Assembly (NCBI GenBank): GCA_031261785.1
Contig: JAISIZ010000093.1
Coordinates: 1 to 60,191, forward strand
DNA length: 60,191 nucleotides
Source: Mediterranea sp. (in: CFB group bacteria)
GTDB lineage: Bacteria > Bacteroidota > Bacteroidia > Bacteroidales > Bacteroidaceae
Direction of reading: 5' to 3'
This document shows positions 32,406 to 41,290 of the stretch, one piece after another. Below the pieces are notes generated by a model. That model was not told where the DNA came from. It worked only from the letters and a program-made list of their open reading frames with translations, and did not search any database. Positions within the stretch are counted from its first letter, which is position 1. The number at the start of each line of letters is the position of its first letter. Position numbers and translations under genes: made by a program.

Positions 32406-32600
32406 AAGCTCGGGCTTTTTTCTTCATTCCCGAAGATTGATTACAAAAGCCCGGGCTTTTTTCTCCATTCCCGAAATCTGATTACAAAAGCTCGGGCTTT
32501 TTTCTCCATTCCCGAAATCTGATTACAAAAGCCCGGGCTTTTCGCTCCATTCCCGAAACTTGATTACAAAAGCCCGGGCTTTTCGTTCCTCGCGAATCCG
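32406..32600. repeat. 41-bp tandem array of palindromes
   Basis: Five AAGCYCGGGC cores begin at 32406, 32447, 32488, 32529 and 32570, an exact 41-bp period. Each unit is AAAAGCCCGGGCTTTT (self-complementary), then TYNTCCATTCCCGAAA and NTGATTAC. The whole unit repeats, so there are no unique spacers as in CRISPR. Confidence 0.9.
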
Positions 32601-32815
32601 TGGTTGAAATTTGTCGGCCTCTCGAAACCTCCATGCGGCGCGTGAGATCTTCGCGGATCAGCGAAGATTCGCCCACGAAGACAACAATGATAGGGCCGTA
32701 ACCCTCCTTCTTCCCGCATACATACAGGACACAAAGTCGCGACTTTCCCGGCTCGCGCCACCCTACGTCACTCTATTTTAGGCCATAAGTAGTCGATTCT
32801 CAATGTGCGCTACTC
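32576..32815 (+). repeat. dispersed intergenic repeat, copy 2 (interrupted)
   Basis: Matches the minus strand of 12701-12820 in two blocks: about 32600-32650 (GAAATTTGTCGGCCTC...GCGTGAGA) and 32783-32813 (TAAGTAGTCGATTCTCAATG...). About 125-130 bp of unrelated sequence lies between the blocks. Confidence 0.7.
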
Positions 32816-32845
32816 TACGCCCATTGTCAGCGCGACGTGCGGCCT

Positions 32846-33829
32846 TTATTCCTTGTAGATAAGCACCGCCGTGTAGGCAATGTAGCAGAGTACCATGACG
32901 CTTCCCTCTATCCGGGTGATGGTTCGCTTGGCGAAAAAGAGTCCGAAGAACCAGAGCAGGATGCCCGAGACGACCAGCGAGAGAAGGTCGAAGTTGGTGA
33001 CGCCCGAGAAGTGGAGCGGAGTGATGCTGGCGCTGCATCCCAGGATGAAGAAGATGTTGAAGAGGTTGCTGCCTATCACATTGCCGATGGCGATCTCGGG
33101 ATTCTTCTTGAACGCCGCCACGATGGAGGTGGCCAGCTCGGGCAGGGAGGTTCCCGCGGCCACCAGCGTGAGGCCGATGATGGATTCGCTCACTCCCAGC
33201 CCGCGGGCGATGCCCGTGGCACCGTTGACAAACAGCTGTCCGCCGTAGACGAGCGCCGCCAGTCCGCCAATGATGTAGAGGGCGGACTTCCACCAGGGTA
33301 ACTCCTTGATCTCGGCCTCGGCCTCCATCTCGTGGGTGACGGCGGAGGGCGACGGCGGGGCGGGGTGTGAGGCGATGGCCAGGGTATAGCCCAGGAAGAT
33401 AATGAAGAAACAAAGCATCAGCAGCCCGTCGGTACGGTCGAGGATGTTGGTGGACGAATGGTTGAGCAGCACGTCGTTGGCGGCGATGAGCAGGACCACT
33501 GAGGAAAGGATGCAGAGGGGAATCTCCTTCCGGAGGGTGTTGCGGGTGATGACGATGGGCGCCACGAGGGCGGTGCACCCCACGATCATCAGCGTGTTGA
33601 AAAGGTTGCTGCCCACCACGTTGCCGACAGCGATGTCGGCGCTGCCTTTCAGGGCCGACGACACGCTCACGGTAAGCTCGGGCGTGGAGGTGCCGAAGGC
33701 CACCACGGTGAGGCCGATGACGATGGGTGGTATGCGCAGGCTCTTGGCCACGGAGGCGGCGCCGTCGGTCAGTCCGTTGGCGCCCAGCAGGATGAGTATC
33801 AGCCCGCCGATGAGGAGGAGTATATTCAT
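32846..33829 (-). CDS. calcium/sodium antiporter (YrbG-type)
   Basis: 327 residues with two internally related Na_Ca_ex halves. The alpha-repeat signatures are GLTVVAFGTSTPELTVSVSS and GLTLVAAGTSLPELATSIVA, each followed by AVGNVVGSNLFN / AIGNVIGSNLFN. Ten hydrophobic segments are evident with a cytosolic loop (about 170-190, rich in E and P). The family expels Ca2+ across the inner membrane in exchange for Na+ (and K+ in some). It lies 48 bp downstream of nadB on the same strand. Confidence 0.9.
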   Translation of the reverse strand: MNILLLIGGLILILLGANGLTDGAASVAKSLRIPPIVIGLTVVAFGTSTPELTVSVSSALKGSADIAVGNVVGSNLFNTLMIVGCTALVAPIVITRNTLRKEIPLCILSSVVLLIAANDVLLNHSSTNILDRTDGLLMLCFFIIFLGYTLAIASHPAPPSPSAVTHEMEAEAEIKELPWWKSALYIIGGLAALVYGGQLFVNGATGIARGLGVSESIIGLTLVAAGTSLPELATSIVAAFKKNPEIAIGNVIGSNLFNIFFILGCSASITPLHFSGVTNFDLLSLVVSGILLWFFGLFFAKRTITRIEGSVMVLCYIAYTAVLIYKE

Positions 33830-33877
33830 GGGGTTCTTGGTTTTCTATGCGCTGTTCGTCTTTATCTATATGGTTTA

Positions 33878-35443
33878 TCAGTCTTTCCGGGGGTAATCGA
33901 TGGTGAAGTGCAACCCTCGGCTCTCCTTGCGCTCCATGGCCTGGCGGGTGATGAGGTATCCCACGTTCACCATGTTGCGCAGCTCGCACAGCTCGCGGGT
34001 AGCCTTGCTGCTCTTGAAAAGCTTCTCGGTCTCTTCGTAGATGATGTCGAGGCGGTTCCAGGCACGGGTGAGGCGCAGGTTGCTGCGCACGATGCCCACA
34101 TAAGATTCCATGATTTGGTTCACCTCCTTCATGCTTTGGGTGATGAGCACGCGTTCCTCGTTGGAGATGGTACCTTCGTCGTTCCATTCGGGCACCTCCT
34201 CGTAGTCGTAACGGTCCACCACGCTCAGGGCGTGACGTGCGGCGGCGTCGGCGTAGACTACGGCCTCGATGAGCGAGTTGGACGCCAGGCGGTTGCCTCC
34301 GTGCAAGCCTGTGCACGAGCACTCGCCCAGGGCGTACAGGCGGCGTATGCTCGACTGTCCGTTGAGGTCGACCACGATACCTCCGCAGAGGTAGTGGGCG
34401 GCGGGAGCCACGGGGATGTACTCCTTGGTGATGTCGATGCCCAGATCGAGGCAGTGCTTATAGATGGTGGGAAAGTGCTTCCTCGTCTCCTCGGGATCCT
34501 TGTGCGTCACGTCGAGATAGACGTGGTCCTCGCCCCGCAGCTTCATCTCCTTGTCGATGGCCCGGGCCACCACGTCGCGCGGGGCCAGCTCCTTGCGGGC
34601 GTCGTATTTCTCCATGAACTCCTTGCCGTCCTTGGTGCGGAGGATGGCTCCGTAGCCCCGCATGGCCTCGGTGATAAGGAAACAGGGTCGGTCGCCCGGA
34701 TGGAAGAGCGCGGTGGGGTGGAACTGTATGAACTCCATATCCTTCACGGCTCCTTTGGCGCGATAGACCATGGCTATGCCGTCGCCGGTGGCCACCAAGG
34801 GGTTGGTCGTGTTGCGGTAGACAGCCTCGCAGCCGCCCGTGGCCATCACGGTGAGCTTGGCCAGGAAGGTGTCGACCACGCCCTCACCCTCGTTGAGCAC
34901 GTAGGCTCCGTAGCATTTGATGCCCGGGGTGTGGCGGGTGACGATGATGCCGAGATGGTGCTGGGTGATGATCTCCACCGCGTAGAAGTTCTCGAAGACG
35001 GTGATGTTGGGGTGACGCTTCACTGTCTCGATGAGGCTGTCCTGGATCTCCGCCCCGGTGTTGTCCTTATGGTGCAGGATGCGGTACTCGGAGTGTCCGC
35101 CCTCGCGGTGAAGGTCGAACTTGCCGTCCTCGTGCTTGTCGAACCGTACGCCCCACTCGATGAGTTGTTGGATCTGCGCGGGGGCGTTGCGCACGACCTG
35201 CTCCACGGCCTTGCGGTCGCTGATGTGGTCGCCCGCTATCAGAGTGTCCTCGATATGCTTCTCGAAGTTGTCCACCGCCAAATTGGTGACGGAGGCGATG
35301 CCTCCCTGGGCAAAAAAGGTGTTGGCCTCTTCCAGGCCCGCCTTGCAGATGAGTGCCACTTTCCCTCTGTGCGCCACCTTGAGGGCGAAGCTCATACCGG
35401 CGATGCCCGAGCCGATAACGAGGAAATCGTATTTACGTACCAT
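33878..35443 (-). CDS. nadB: L-aspartate oxidase
   Basis: 521 residues. The N-terminal FAD-binding motif is LVIGSGIAGMSFAL, then FFAQGGIASV, the active-site region RILHHKDNTGAEI and FIQFHPTALFHPG. The C-terminal helical domain contains RDVVARAID and HGGNRLASNSLIEAVVYA. NadB oxidises L-aspartate to iminoaspartate for quinolinate synthesis, the first step of de novo NAD. nadA and nadC are not in the window. Promoter-like TAGCTTTG on the minus strand at 35466-35473. Confidence 0.93.
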   Translation of the reverse strand: MVRKYDFLVIGSGIAGMSFALKVAHRGKVALICKAGLEEANTFFAQGGIASVTNLAVDNFEKHIEDTLIAGDHISDRKAVEQVVRNAPAQIQQLIEWGVRFDKHEDGKFDLHREGGHSEYRILHHKDNTGAEIQDSLIETVKRHPNITVFENFYAVEIITQHHLGIIVTRHTPGIKCYGAYVLNEGEGVVDTFLAKLTVMATGGCEAVYRNTTNPLVATGDGIAMVYRAKGAVKDMEFIQFHPTALFHPGDRPCFLITEAMRGYGAILRTKDGKEFMEKYDARKELAPRDVVARAIDKEMKLRGEDHVYLDVTHKDPEETRKHFPTIYKHCLDLGIDITKEYIPVAPAAHYLCGGIVVDLNGQSSIRRLYALGECSCTGLHGGNRLASNSLIEAVVYADAAARHALSVVDRYDYEEVPEWNDEGTISNEERVLITQSMKEVNQIMESYVGIVRSNLRLTRAWNRLDIIYEETEKLFKSSKATRELCELRNMVNVGYLITRQAMERKESRGLHFTIDYPRKD

Positions 35444-35465
35444 AGTGATTGTTAATTAATTGCGG

Positions 35466-35473
35466 CAAAGCTA
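35466..35473 (-). promoter_or_regulatory. -7 box TAGCTTTG (minus strand) of nadB
   Basis: TAnnTTTG match on the minus strand, 22 bp before the nadB start. Confidence 0.5.
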
Positions 35474-35621
35474 TAAAATAAATGGGTTAGTTGTACGCTT
35501 TGTTGGCATTAATTGGGAAAAAGGGGAGCGATACGTACTAAAAGAGAGTGTCCGCTTGGTAGATTCGTCGATTCTCGTTACTTTCGCGCCGACTCCGCTT
35601 GGAGCCGCAACATAACACTTT

Positions 35622-36611
35622 ATGGAGATAAAGAAGAGGAAAATCAGTATCGTCACTCCTTGTTATAATGAGGAGGATAACGTGAGGAATGTATATAGCC
35701 AAGTGAGGCGGCAATTCGACGCGCTTCCCGACTATGCGTATGAACACATTTTTATCGACAACGCTTCTACGGACCACACCGTCGCCATCCTCCGCCAGCT
35801 GGCCGAGGCGGACAAGAATGTGAAGCTCATCTTGAATATCCGCAACTTCGGACATATCCGCTCACCCTACTACGGACTGCTACAAGCTACCGGCGACGCC
35901 GCCATCCTGATGGTGGCCGACCTGCAAGACCCGCCATCGCTCATCCCCACCCTGATCGAGAAATGGGAAGAGGGGCACCGCATCGTGGTGGCGGTGAAGA
36001 ACAAGAGCAAGGAGAATCCGCTCATGTTCGCCCTGCGGAAGATGTACTACTCGCTCATCGCGAAGTCGTCGGCCGTGAACCACATCAGCAACTTCACCGG
36101 CTTCGGGCTGTACGACCAGTCGTTCCTGGAGACCCTCCGGGACATCGACGACCCCTATCCCTATTTCCGGGGTATGGTGGCCGAGCTGGGATCCGATATG
36201 TGCACGGTGACCTATATGCAACCGGCGCGCCAGCGTGGAAAGACGAAGAACAACTTCTACACCCTCTACGACATGGGCATGCTGGGATTCGTCAACCTCT
36301 CCAAGCTGCCCTTGCGCCTGGCGAGCTTCATCGGCTTCGTGGTGGCCATCATCAGCTTGCTGGTGGGACTGGCCTACCTCATCTACAAGCTGGTGTACTG
36401 GGACAGCTTCAGCGTGGGCATGGCTCCGCTCATCATCGGGCTGTTCTTTTTCTCGGCCGTGCAGCTGCTGTTCATCGGCATCATCGGCGAATACATCGGG
36501 GCCATCTACACGCAGGTGCACAAACGGCCACTTGTGGTCGAGCGCGAACGGGTGAATTTCGCCGAGAAACAATCCTATCACATCCAAAAGAGAAAGGCCA
36601 ACCATGGTTAA
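35622..36611 (+). CDS. GT2 polyprenyl-phosphate glycosyltransferase (DPM1/GtrB-like)
   Basis: 329 residues. A GT2 catalytic domain (ISIVTPCYNEEDNV, DNASTDHT, VADLQDPPSLIPTLIEKW with a DxxD motif) is followed by two C-terminal membrane segments (about 230-252 and 265-290). This layout is that of enzymes that charge undecaprenyl phosphate with a sugar at the inner membrane for later transfer to envelope glycans or lipid A. A TACTTTCG box lies at 35579-35586. Its stop overlaps the next gene by 8 bp, so it is coupled to the ThDP enzyme. Confidence 0.87.
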   Translation: MEIKKRKISIVTPCYNEEDNVRNVYSQVRRQFDALPDYAYEHIFIDNASTDHTVAILRQLAEADKNVKLILNIRNFGHIRSPYYGLLQATGDAAILMVADLQDPPSLIPTLIEKWEEGHRIVVAVKNKSKENPLMFALRKMYYSLIAKSSAVNHISNFTGFGLYDQSFLETLRDIDDPYPYFRGMVAELGSDMCTVTYMQPARQRGKTKNNFYTLYDMGMLGFVNLSKLPLRLASFIGFVVAIISLLVGLAYLIYKLVYWDSFSVGMAPLIIGLFFFSAVQLLFIGIIGEYIGAIYTQVHKRPLVVERERVNFAEKQSYHIQKRKANHG

Positions 36612-38436
36612 AGTAAGCGATTTCGTCTTCGAACACCTGTATCGTGCCTACGGCATCGACCGCGTGTTCCTCGTCACAGGGGGCGGCGCCATGCACCTCA
36701 ACGATTCCATCGGCCGCAACCCTCACCTGCGTTACGTGTGCAACCACCACGAGCAAGCGTCGGCCATAGCCGCCGAAGGATACTATCGCACGGGCGGGAA
36801 GCTCTGCGTCACCAACGTCACCACCGGTCCCGGCGGTACCAACGCGCTGACGGGCGTGCTGGGACAGTGGTGCGACTCCATACCCGCGCTCTACATCTCC
36901 GGGCAGGTGAAGCAAAGCACCACCATCGGCGCGTGCCCCGAGCTGCGCCTGCGCCAGCTGGGCGACCAGGAAGCCGACATCGTGAGCATCGTGAAGCCTA
37001 TCACCAAGATGGCCGTGATGGTGACCGACCCGCTGGACATCAAGTACCACCTCGACCGGGCGGTCTATCTCGCCCTTCACGGACGACCCGGACCCGCGTG
37101 GATCGACATTCCGCTCGACGTGCAAGGCGCCACGATCGACGAACGGCAGCTCCGCGCGTTCTCACCCGAAGAAGAGCCGCGAGACGACCTGTCGCCCCGG
37201 CTCGACGCGTCCGCCGTGAACCAATTGGTGGAGCGGCTGAAGTCGGCCCATAGCCCCGTGATCTACGTCGGCAACGGCGTGCGCCTGGCCGGGCGCGTGG
37301 AGCAATTCATCGCCCTTGCCGAACGGATAGGCGCACCGGTAGTGACAGCCATCAGCGGCTCGGACATCCTGTGGCACGACCATCCCCTCTGCTTCGGCAA
37401 GCCAGGCATCTGTGGCGACCGCATCGGCAACATCATGACGCAAAACGCCGACCTGCTCATCGTGCTGGGCACACGCCTCAGCATCCGCCAGGTGAGCTAC
37501 GCCTACGAGCTGTTGGCTCCCCAGGCCTACAAGGTGATGGTGGACGTGGACGAGGCGGAGCTGCGGAAGCCCACGCTCTCCATCGACCTACCCATCCATG
37601 CCGACCTGCGCGACTTCCTTGACGCGCTCCACGACCAACTGGACAACGCCTCACTCCCCGCCTTCGACCACTGGCGGCAATGGGGACGCGACATCCAGCG
37701 CCAGCTGCCTACCCTCGCCGACGACAATCCCTCCCAGCCCGGATACGTCAGCTCCTACCTGTTCGCCGACGAGCTGTTCGCCCAACTACACGCGGGCGAC
37801 GTAGTGGTGACCGGGAACGGCACCGCCTACACCTCCACCTACCAGGCCATGCGGGTAAACCGCGGGGTACGCGTGTTCGCCAACCAAGGATGCGCCGCCA
37901 TGGGATACGACTTGCCCGCGGCCATCGGCGCGGCCGTGGCCAACGACGAAGCGGGGACGGGAGGACGCACTGTCCTCATCACCGGCGACGGCAGCATACA
38001 GATGAACCTCCAGGAGTTGCAGACGTTGCTCACCTATCGCCTCCCGCTGAAGATCTTCGTGTTGGAGAACGAAAGCTACCTCGCCATCAAGACTACCCAG
38101 CAATCTTTCTTCCACGGACACTACACCGGCAGCGACCCTTCGAGTGGCGTGGTCTGTCCCGACATGGCGAAGATCGCCGCCGCATACGGCATCCCGTTTG
38201 TCAGGCTGGACGAAGAGGGCGAGCCGCTCGTGCGTGGCATCGCCCACACATTGGCCACTCCGGGTGCAGCCATCTGCGAGATCAAGATGCATCCGTTACA
38301 GACGCTCTTCCCTAAGTCGGCTTCGTTTATGGACAAGGAGGGCAAGATGACATCGGCCCCATTGGAGAAGATGGCGCCCTTCATGCCCGAGGAGCTGCAA
38401 GAGCGGTGCGTGTATCGCGGCCCCGCCGTGAAGTAA
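36604..38436 (+). CDS. ThDP-dependent enzyme, acetolactate-synthase-like
   Basis: 610 residues with the three IlvB-type domains. The N-terminal ThDP domain has the activating Glu in NHHEQASAIAAEG, the central domain follows GNGVRLAG, and the C-terminal cofactor motif is GDGSIQMN...N (ITGDGSIQMNLQELQTLL). Because it overlaps a GT2 gene, a role in making an unusual envelope sugar is more likely than branched-chain amino-acid synthesis; YerE-type sugar-modifying enzymes are an analogy only. The stop codon directly abuts that of the convergent kinase gene with no spacer. Confidence 0.82.
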   Translation: MVKVSDFVFEHLYRAYGIDRVFLVTGGGAMHLNDSIGRNPHLRYVCNHHEQASAIAAEGYYRTGGKLCVTNVTTGPGGTNALTGVLGQWCDSIPALYISGQVKQSTTIGACPELRLRQLGDQEADIVSIVKPITKMAVMVTDPLDIKYHLDRAVYLALHGRPGPAWIDIPLDVQGATIDERQLRAFSPEEEPRDDLSPRLDASAVNQLVERLKSAHSPVIYVGNGVRLAGRVEQFIALAERIGAPVVTAISGSDILWHDHPLCFGKPGICGDRIGNIMTQNADLLIVLGTRLSIRQVSYAYELLAPQAYKVMVDVDEAELRKPTLSIDLPIHADLRDFLDALHDQLDNASLPAFDHWRQWGRDIQRQLPTLADDNPSQPGYVSSYLFADELFAQLHAGDVVVTGNGTAYTSTYQAMRVNRGVRVFANQGCAAMGYDLPAAIGAAVANDEAGTGGRTVLITGDGSIQMNLQELQTLLTYRLPLKIFVLENESYLAIKTTQQSFFHGHYTGSDPSSGVVCPDMAKIAAAYGIPFVRLDEEGEPLVRGIAHTLATPGAAICEIKMHPLQTLFPKSASFMDKEGKMTSAPLEKMAPFMPEELQERCVYRGPAVK

Positions 38437-39357
38437 TCACCTGTACTTCGCGGCGAACTCCAGGGAGACGGAGTTGTCGTAGCCGCGACACGCTTCGGCG
38501 GCGAAATCGTTGGCGAAGCTTATCAGTCGATCCCAAGTGTCCTCGCCAAGGTTGTCGAGGTCGCGGTAGCGGACGTCCTGCTTCAGCATGCCATAGATGA
38601 GGCCGGCGTTGAAGTTGTCGCCCGCCCCCACGGTACTCACCGCCTCGAGAGGCCGTACGGGATACTCCTTGTTGACGAGATTGGTGCGGAGCGACACGTC
38701 GCCGTCGCCCGCGGTGCAGATGAAACGGGGGCAGTAGAACTGGATCTTGTCCTTGTAGACGCGGTCCGCGTCCGTGAGGCCGTACATGTTGTGGAAGTCG
38801 CCCACCGAGCCGCGCACGATGTCGGCGTACTCCAGATTCTCAATGAGCGTGGGTGCCAGCTTGATGGCCTCGTCCTTGTGGGGCGTGCGGAAATTGGGGT
38901 CGTAGTACACGATGGCCCGCTTCTCCCTCGCCTGGTCGAGCAGTTCCAGCATCTTGTCGCGCAACAAGGGGTTGAGGGCGTAGTAAGAGCCGATAATGAC
39001 AATGTCGTCCTCGTAGAGGGTGGGATACACCACGTCGAGACGTCGCTCGGGATAGTCGTTGTAGAAGATGTATTCGGCGTCGCTCCGCTCGTCGAGGAAG
39101 GCGAGCGACACGGGCGACTTCCCGTCGGGGAATACGTTGACGTGGTCGGTGGGGATATGGTTGTCGCGCATGAACCGCAGGATGAGCCGTCCCACGCGGT
39201 CGTTGCCCGTCTCGCTGATGAAGGCCACGCTGACCCCCATGCGCCCCAGGGAGACGATGCTGTTGAACACCGACCCTCCGGGCACCGCCACCGAGGGCTG
39301 GTCGCCCCTGAAGATGATGTCGAGGATGGTTTCGCCTATACCGATTACTTTTCGCAT
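38437..39357 (-). CDS. PfkB-family carbohydrate kinase
   Basis: 306 residues from the ATG at 39357 (MRKVIGIGETILDIIF). The frame is open further upstream, but that part overlaps the SIS gene in another frame. PfkB signatures: GGSVFNSIVSLGRMG near the N-terminus and STVGAGDNFNAGLIYG at the C-terminus with the catalytic Asp. The family phosphorylates sugars such as fructose, ribose or 2-keto sugars; the substrate is not evident. The start overlaps the upstream SIS gene by 13 bp. Confidence 0.88.
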   Translation of the reverse strand: MRKVIGIGETILDIIFRGDQPSVAVPGGSVFNSIVSLGRMGVSVAFISETGNDRVGRLILRFMRDNHIPTDHVNVFPDGKSPVSLAFLDERSDAEYIFYNDYPERRLDVVYPTLYEDDIVIIGSYYALNPLLRDKMLELLDQAREKRAIVYYDPNFRTPHKDEAIKLAPTLIENLEYADIVRGSVGDFHNMYGLTDADRVYKDKIQFYCPRFICTAGDGDVSLRTNLVNKEYPVRPLEAVSTVGAGDNFNAGLIYGMLKQDVRYRDLDNLGEDTWDRLISFANDFAAEACRGYDNSVSLEFAAKYR

Positions 39358-39953
39358 AACGATCTCGATTTTTCGCCCAGGTATCCGCCGTGGTGACGTT
39401 TGGAGTAGTCGGCTATGGTGAAGCCCGTCTGCTTCATGGTTTGCACCACGAGTATGTCGCCGATGACGGTCATCACGGTGGTCGATGTGGTGGGCGTCAT
39501 GCCCAGCGTGCACACTTCCGCGGGATGTCCGGTGCTGAGGCATACGTCGGCCTGCTGCGCCAGCGGGCTGTCGGTGTTGCCGGTAATGACGATGAATTTC
39601 AGTTCGGGGTCGAGGTTGTGCGCCAGGCGCGTCAGCTCCACGATCTCGCGTGTCTTTCCCGAGTTGGAGATCAGCAGTAGCAAGTCGTTTTTTTGCAGGA
39701 TGCCGAGGTCGCCGTGTTGTGCCTCGCTGGGGTGCAGGAATACGGCGGGGATGCCTGTCGAGCAAAAGGTGGTGGCGATGTTCATCGCGATTTGTCCGGC
39801 CTTGCCCATGCCCGAGGTCACCAATTTCCCTTTCTTCGTATGCACCTGCTCCACAATCAATGTCACGGCCTTTTCGAAAGCGTCCGTCACGGGTATGTTG
39901 AGCACGGCTTGCGCCTCCTGTTGGAGGAGTTTATGGATTGAATCTATCATCAT
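39345..39953 (-). CDS. SIS-domain sugar isomerase (KdsD/GutQ-like, no CBS domains)
   Basis: 202 residues, a single SIS domain: TSGMGKAGQIAMNIATTFCSTG, FLHPSEAQHGDLG, LLISNSGKTREI, CTLGMTPTTSTTVMTVIGD. These match D-arabinose-5-phosphate isomerases, which feed Kdo synthesis for lipopolysaccharide. The regulatory CBS pair of E. coli KdsD is absent, as in short Bacteroides versions. It is coupled to the PfkB kinase by a 13-bp overlap and is divergent from the M16 peptidase gene. 6-Phospho-3-hexuloisomerase is a less likely alternative. Confidence 0.82.
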   Translation of the reverse strand: MMIDSIHKLLQQEAQAVLNIPVTDAFEKAVTLIVEQVHTKKGKLVTSGMGKAGQIAMNIATTFCSTGIPAVFLHPSEAQHGDLGILQKNDLLLLISNSGKTREIVELTRLAHNLDPELKFIVITGNTDSPLAQQADVCLSTGHPAEVCTLGMTPTTSTTVMTVIGDILVVQTMKQTGFTIADYSKRHHGGYLGEKSRSLCEK

Positions 39954-40012
39954 TATGCTGTTTTAGTTCGCAAATATCCGCAATTTTCGATAAACGGCAA
40001 TAGCTTTTATTG

Positions 40013-40020
40013 TATTTTTG
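40013..40020 (+). promoter_or_regulatory. -7 box TATTTTTG
   Basis: TAnnTTTG match 30 bp before the M16 peptidase start, in the 97-bp divergent intergenic region. Confidence 0.5.
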
Positions 40021-40050
40021 CGGCGTCAATTCATCAAGGAAGTCTAAACA

Positions 40051-41271
40051 ATGCTTTGCAACATACATACGCTACCCAACGGGCTGCGCCTCATCCATCA
40101 GCCTACCCTCTCCAAAGTGACTTATTGCGGCTTTGCCATCGACGCCGGCACGCGCGACGAGGAAGAGACGGAGCAAGGGATGGCGCATTTCGTGGAACAC
40201 CTCATTTTCAAGGGCACCGCGAAGCGCCGGGCGTGGCACATCCTCAACCGCATGGAGAACGTGGGGGGCGACCTTGATGCCTACACCAACAAGGAGGAGA
40301 CGGTGGTCTACGCCGCCTTCCTCACCGAGCACCTCGAGCGAGCTACCGAGCTGCTGGCCGACATCGTGTTCCACTCCACCTTCCCCCCTCACGAGATCGA
40401 GAAAGAGACGGAGGTTATCATCGACGAGATACAGTCGTACGAGGACACGCCCTCAGAGCTGATTTTCGACGACTTTGAGGACATGCTCTTCCGCCACCAT
40501 CCGCTGGGGCGCAACATCCTGGGACGTCCCGACCAGCTGCGGCAGTTCCGCACGGCCGACGCCCTGGCGTTCACCCAACGCTTCTACCGTCCCGGCAATA
40601 TGGTATTCTTCGTGCAAGGGCAGTACGACTTCAAGCGGGTGCTGCGCCTGGCCGGGAAATACCTCGCCCACCTGCCCGCCCTGCCCGCCGAACGACTCCG
40701 CACCCCGCCGCCGCCTTACGTCGCCGAGCGCCTCACCGTACATAAGGATACCCACCAGGCGCACGTCCTCATAGGCGCACGGGCCTACAACGCCCACGAC
40801 GATCGCCGCACGGCCCTCTACCTGCTCAACAACATCCTTGGCGGACCAGGCATGAACAGCCGCCTCAACGTGTCGCTCCGCGAGCGCCGGGGATTAGTGT
40901 ACAACGTGGAGTCCAACCTCACCTCATACACCGACACGGGCGTGTTTTGCGTCTATTTCGGCACCGACCCCGCCGACCTCGACACCTGCCTGCGCCTCAC
41001 CCTGGGGGAGCTAAGGCGCCTACGCGACGTGAAGCTCACCCCTTCGCGGCTCGCCGCCGCCAAGAAGCAGCTCATCGGGCAGATAGGCGTGGCCTCCGAC
41101 AGTTTTGAGAACAACGCCCTCGGCATGGCCAAGACTTTCCTGCACTACAACCGCTACGACAGCCCCGAGACCACCTACGCACGCATCGAAGCCCTCACCG
41201 CCGAACAACTTCTCGATGTGGCCAACGAGATGTTCGACGAGCAAGGGCTTTCCGTTCTGGTATATCGATGA
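40051..41271 (+). CDS. M16-family zinc peptidase (mitochondrial processing peptidase-like)
   Basis: 406 residues, the size of the single-chain bacterial M16B type. The inverted zinc motif HxxEH is H46-F-V-E49-H50 (GMAHFVEHLIFKGT), with the distal Glu in EVIIDEIQSYED. The C-terminal inactive-half signature GGPGMNSRLNVSLRERRGLVYNVES is present. There is no signal peptide, so it should act in the cytosol. It probably degrades short peptides or processes proteins. It ends 19 bp from the convergent GH3 stop. Confidence 0.88.
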   Translation: MLCNIHTLPNGLRLIHQPTLSKVTYCGFAIDAGTRDEEETEQGMAHFVEHLIFKGTAKRRAWHILNRMENVGGDLDAYTNKEETVVYAAFLTEHLERATELLADIVFHSTFPPHEIEKETEVIIDEIQSYEDTPSELIFDDFEDMLFRHHPLGRNILGRPDQLRQFRTADALAFTQRFYRPGNMVFFVQGQYDFKRVLRLAGKYLAHLPALPAERLRTPPPPYVAERLTVHKDTHQAHVLIGARAYNAHDDRRTALYLLNNILGGPGMNSRLNVSLRERRGLVYNVESNLTSYTDTGVFCVYFGTDPADLDTCLRLTLGELRRLRDVKLTPSRLAAAKKQLIGQIGVASDSFENNALGMAKTFLHYNRYDSPETTYARIEALTAEQLLDVANEMFDEQGLSVLVYR

Positions 41272-41290
41272 GCGTGCGGAGGGGAGGAGG

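Noticed and set aside
32406..32600. CRISPR array
   Set aside because: The whole 41-bp unit repeats, including the part between palindromes, so there are no variable spacers, and no cas genes are present.
33908..35455. 515-codon open frame opposite nadB
   Set aside because: It is an antisense shadow of nadB with the same biased composition and no motif.
39358..39765. N-terminal extension of the PfkB kinase frame
   Set aside because: It overlaps the SIS gene out of frame and reads as Arg/His/Pro-rich; PfkB homologues begin at the MRKVIGIGE start at 39357.
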